Shown: in pieces, positions 4,910 to 7,447 of the stretch
Position numbering within the stretch: position 1 is the first letter of the stretch
How the letters are laid out: every line of letters begins with the position of its first letter
From: Acidobacteriaceae bacterium
GTDB lineage: Bacteria > Acidobacteriota > Terriglobia > Terriglobales > Acidobacteriaceae
DNA length: 7,447 nucleotides
Assembly: GCA_003132825.1 (NCBI GenBank)
Contig: PKYX01000462.1
Coordinates: forward strand, 1 to 7,447
Direction of reading: 5' to 3'
Position numbers and translations under genes: made by a program
Notes under the pieces: generated by a model
The model's database searches: none
The model's input: only the letters and a program-made list of their open reading frames with translations
Told to the model about the DNA's origin: nothing

Positions 4910-6949
4910 ATGAAGAGATTTCTAAGAACGCTCTGGCTCGTGGGGCCCATGACGATCACGGGAGCAGCGGGGTTCGGGTCGGGGTTCTCGCAAGAGGCCA
5001 TAGGCCAGATGTCAGATGTTGCGCAGGCTGCAGCCCCACAATCCAGCACTGTTGGTCAGCCGAGTCCTCGTCCGGCGGAGTCACCGGAATATCAGCAGAC
5101 CCAGGCGCGTCTCGCAGAAGGATGGAATACCTGGGATGTGCATAGCGTTGCGACCCAGGTGCTGCTCCCGGAGGGTCTGGCAATCCATATCGGTCTCAAG
5201 CACAACAGTACCCTCTCGAATGAATCATTTCTTTCCGATGCTCTGATTGGCAGGCAAGGACCAGGGGCTGAACAGCTTGTCCCGGGGCCGCATGCCTGGG
5301 ACGGCAGCTATACCGATCTTCGGCTCTTCTGGCAGGGTCACAATGTTCGCATTCAGAGCGCTCACGATGGAAAGGATCTGGTGCTTCTTGCTACGCCGCT
5401 TCCGTCGCCCTCTGAATCCACCGTCCCACTCCCCGCACTCCCGCCAACCATCCTTGTTTCTATCAACTTTCTCTGGAATCGTCCGGGTACGGTGCTTCGA
5501 GCGAAAGACCACCTGGAGGCCCATGGGGCTACTCGTACGGTCCCGGTCTATTGCACCTGCGGGAGCGGAGACCGTAGCGTCACAAACCTCCCGACCGCCG
5601 GTCCTTACTTTGCGCTGGATTTCACCGCTCCCGTGGGAATCAGCACTGGGAAATCTCGTACACTCGCTGAAATTCATGAGGCCTTGGGCCGCCAGAAGCG
5701 CGCCTATGACAAGTCGATCTCAGCCGCCGGAGAAGCGGCGCCGATTGCCGACGCCATTCAGACCACGCTCGGATGGGACACGATCTACGAGCCCGAGGGC
5801 CGTAGAGTGGTCTCTCCCGTCAGCAGGGTTTGGAGCGTCGCGTGGGGTGGATACGTCATCTTCGACTGGGATAATTTCTTTGCCGCCACGATGGCCGCCA
5901 TTGGAGATCGCGATTTGGCCTACGCCAATACCATCGAGACACTGCGCGGATCGACGGTGCAGGGGTTCATACCAAATTATGCCCGGGCACGAGGTTGGAA
6001 AAGCTCGGATCGTTCTGAGCCTCCGGTTGGGGCGATCACGGTGCTGGGCCTCTATACGAAATTCGGCGATCGTTGGCTGCTGCGGGATACCTTCACGCCG
6101 CTGCTTCGTTGGAACCGATGGTGGTCGGAGCATCGTGACATTCAGGGTTATCTGACATGGGGGACTGACGGAGAGAACGAACCGGCCAATCTCGACGATG
6201 GCTCGCGAGGGACTCGCGCCGGAGCCATCCTCGAATCGGGCCTAGACAATAGCCCGATGTACGATGATGCGACCTACAACAACCAGACCCACCAGTTGGA
6301 ATGGGCTGACGTCGGGTTGATGAGCATGTACATCGCCGACTGCGACGCTCTGGCCACGATGGCTGACGTACTGGGAAGATCGGCTGAAGGGCAAGAACTT
6401 CACGAGCGGAGTGCTCGGTACCGGGCGAAACTGGCCACGCTCTGGGACGGAAGCTCGGGCATTTTTCTCAACAAGGACCTGCATACCGGGCAATTCAGCC
6501 CTCGCCTGTCTCCCACCAACTTTTATCCACTCTTTGCCAAAGCAGCAACTCCGGCTCAGGCCGATATCATGATCAAGAAGCACCTGCTCAATCCGCAGGA
6601 ATTCTGGGGGGAGTGGGTGATTCCTGCGATTGCGCGGAATGATCCTGCCTTTGGAGATCAACAATACTGGCGCGGCCGCATTTGGGGGCCGATGAATTAC
6701 CTGGTCTATCTGGGCCTTCGCAACTACGACGTTCCCGAAGTGCGCGCAGAGTTCGCCCAAAAGTCACGCCAGCTTTTTCTCAAAGAGTGGTTGGGGAACG
6801 GCCATGTGCACGAAAACTACAATGCAATGACAGGCATAGGCGACGATGTGACCAGCAGCGATCGCTTTTATCACTGGGGAGCGCTCCTCGGCTTTATCGA
6901 GTACCTCGAGCAAACCACGCCATCGTTGGCCACCGGAAGCCCGAAGTGA
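4910..6949 (+). CDS. Secreted GH63/MGH1-like glycoside hydrolase
   Basis: The product from ATG 4910 has 679 residues. It opens MKRFLRTLWLVGPM with a hydrophobic run, a plausible export signal; the cleavage site is unclear. A low-complexity linker rich in Ser, Pro and Gln follows to about residue 65. Residues about 70-300 look like the beta-rich N-terminal domain of clan GH-G enzymes (WNTWD at 72-76, PHAWDGSYTDLR). The remainder is the (alpha/alpha)6 catalytic domain: WDNFF (320-324), FIPNYARA, ESGLDNSPM with D446, FWGEW, YWRGRIWGP (586-594) and HENYN with E635. By analogy with E. coli YgjK, whose catalytic residues are an Asp and a Glu in comparable positions, D446 and E635 are the likely acid and base. 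The enzyme should release sugar from an alpha-linked oligosaccharide outside the cytoplasm; the substrate is undetermined. The frame stays open upstream to TTG 4829, and ATG 4895 is also possible. I prefer 4910 because the basic residues and hydrophobic run follow at once. No partner gene adjoins it. Confidence 0.88.
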   Translation: MKRFLRTLWLVGPMTITGAAGFGSGFSQEAIGQMSDVAQAAAPQSSTVGQPSPRPAESPEYQQTQARLAEGWNTWDVHSVATQVLLPEGLAIHIGLKHNSTLSNESFLSDALIGRQGPGAEQLVPGPHAWDGSYTDLRLFWQGHNVRIQSAHDGKDLVLLATPLPSPSESTVPLPALPPTILVSINFLWNRPGTVLRAKDHLEAHGATRTVPVYCTCGSGDRSVTNLPTAGPYFALDFTAPVGISTGKSRTLAEIHEALGRQKRAYDKSISAAGEAAPIADAIQTTLGWDTIYEPEGRRVVSPVSRVWSVAWGGYVIFDWDNFFAATMAAIGDRDLAYANTIETLRGSTVQGFIPNYARARGWKSSDRSEPPVGAITVLGLYTKFGDRWLLRDTFTPLLRWNRWWSEHRDIQGYLTWGTDGENEPANLDDGSRGTRAGAILESGLDNSPMYDDATYNNQTHQLEWADVGLMSMYIADCDALATMADVLGRSAEGQELHERSARYRAKLATLWDGSSGIFLNKDLHTGQFSPRLSPTNFYPLFAKAATPAQADIMIKKHLLNPQEFWGEWVIPAIARNDPAFGDQQYWRGRIWGPMNYLVYLGLRNYDVPEVRAEFAQKSRQLFLKEWLGNGHVHENYNAMTGIGDDVTSSDRFYHWGALLGFIEYLEQTTPSLATGSPK

Positions 6950-7271
6950 ACGGCTCTCCAAGGTCCCAAGTGAGTTATCGCACGCATGATGCTACCGCCA
7001 GAGCTGAACCATTAGGATCCGTCGATTTGGTTGATATAACCGCGGCGGCGAGGTCTCCCGTGGTAGCTCGCCTAACGGTAGACGGCACCATCAAGGATAG
7101 ACCTTGACTGGGAGAGTGCGCGGTTGTCGAACTGCTTTTGAAGCCGAAAGCGTACATACGGTCGAAGGATGGGATCGCCGATTCCTTTTTCCCGGCATTA
7201 GTGGGTGCGTTCGCTTCCGAGGAATGTCTTCGTTACTCCGCTCGCAGACACTCGACAGGATCGCTGCTCGT
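6950..7271. other. Convergent intergenic region with no supportable gene
   Basis: These 322 bases lie between the stops of the hydrolase and the right-hand partial gene. Open frames on either strand are short and unrecognised. Two inverted repeats are visible: the hairpin at 7088-7111 and a looser GGCGAG/CTCGCC pair at 7047-7072 with a 14-base loop. No mobile-element remnant or RNA gene was seen. Confidence 0.55.
7088..7111. terminator. Hairpin between convergent genes, possible bidirectional terminator
   Basis: TCAAGG (7091-7096), loop ATAGA, CCTTGA (7102-7107) is a perfect 6-bp stem. It is extended by CCA/TGG beyond one bulged C at 7108, making nine pairs in all. It sits about midway between two converging stop codons, where a shared terminator is expected. 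Neither flank has a T-run, so intrinsic termination would be weak and the call is tentative. Confidence 0.3.
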
Positions 7272-7447
7272 TCAATGCAGGTTCTCCACCAAGTAAAGCA
7301 CCGACGAGTACCGGGGAAACGGATACGCATAATATTTCAAATCCGGTGTCGCTACGAACAGCTGATTCGATGGGCGGGCCATGTCATCAGGAATGCGTTT
7401 CCACAATTCGCGACGACCACTTGCCAGGTCAACGATCGTGAGCACCA
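7272..7447 (-). CDS. C-terminus of a TolB/WD40-type sensor protein, probably a Ser/Thr kinase; N-terminus outside window
   Basis: The minus strand from the right edge reads 57 codons without interruption to TGA 7274-7272. The sequence runs VLTIVDLASGRRELWKRI, then FVATPDLKYYAYPFPR, and ends in SSVLYLVENLH. This matches my recollection of the last propeller blade in long Acidobacteriota proteins that join a eukaryotic-type Ser/Thr kinase domain to TolB/WD40-like repeats: an ASGRRELW strand, TPDLKYYAY in the place of the usual TPDGKSY, and a final LYLVE strand before the stop. The kinase domain itself would lie beyond the window, so it is inferred. A winged-helix protein with a TolB-like C-terminus is the main alternative. 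Confidence 0.7.
   Translation of the reverse strand, partial: VLTIVDLASGRRELWKRIPDDMARPSNQLFVATPDLKYYAYPFPRYSSVLYLVENLH

Noticed and set aside
5247..6155. Plus-strand open frame of 302 codons inside the glycoside hydrolase gene
   Set aside because: It is in another phase of a gene with clear GH63 motifs, and its peptide is dominated by Arg, Ser and Pro, typical of a shadow frame.
7047..7072. GGCGAG/CTCGCC inverted repeat as a terminator
   Set aside because: The loop is 14 bases long and no T-run follows on either strand; a six-base GC-rich match is easily produced by chance here.

Overview
The window looks like chromosomal DNA from a soil-type Acidobacteriota bacterium, most likely of the Terriglobia. 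This is inferred from gene style, not from a marker gene. Both window-edge genes have the character of large regulatory families that are expanded in that phylum. One is a winged-helix/transmembrane protein with a periplasmic segment; the other is the tail of what looks like a TolB/WD40-bearing Ser/Thr kinase. A secreted HAF-repeat protein, a LuxR-type HTH protein and a GH63-like secreted hydrolase fit the same picture. The DNA is moderately GC-rich. No rRNA, tRNA, CRISPR array, insertion sequence or phage gene is visible.

Layout. (1) Positions 788 to 1, minus strand: a membrane-anchored CadC-type winged-helix regulator, cut by the left window edge. (2) Positions 789-1128: a divergent intergenic region with an inverted repeat and a short upstream ORF carrying a very good Shine-Dalgarno sequence. 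(3) Positions 1129-2412, plus: an exported HAF-repeat protein. (4) Positions 2413-2748: a convergent gap with no supportable gene. (5) Positions 3006 to 2749, minus: a small orphan LuxR-type HTH protein with no receiver domain. (6) Positions 3007-3432: a divergent gap with a perfect hairpin 29 bases before the next gene. (7) Positions 3433-4619, plus: a two-gene operon of a classical short-chain dehydrogenase and a SnoaL-like protein. (8) Positions 4910-6949, plus: a secreted GH63/MGH1-like glycoside hydrolase, preceded by a possible leader peptide. (9) Positions 6950-7271: a convergent gap with a hairpin. (10) Positions 7447 to 7272, minus: the last 57 codons of a TolB/WD40-type sensor protein, probably a Ser/Thr kinase.

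How the genes relate. The only secure operon is the dehydrogenase plus the SnoaL protein, with 17 bases between them, which suggests a shared small-molecule reaction. The other genes are single units in alternating orientation, so no multi-gene system can be assembled from the window. The two exported proteins act outside the cytoplasm, on unknown ligands and on glycans respectively. Three of the seven genes are signalling or regulatory proteins. I found no convincing undescribed system. The points most worth a second look are the upstream ORFs, the 3388-3403 hairpin, the orphan HTH protein and the HAF protein's likely propeller fold.
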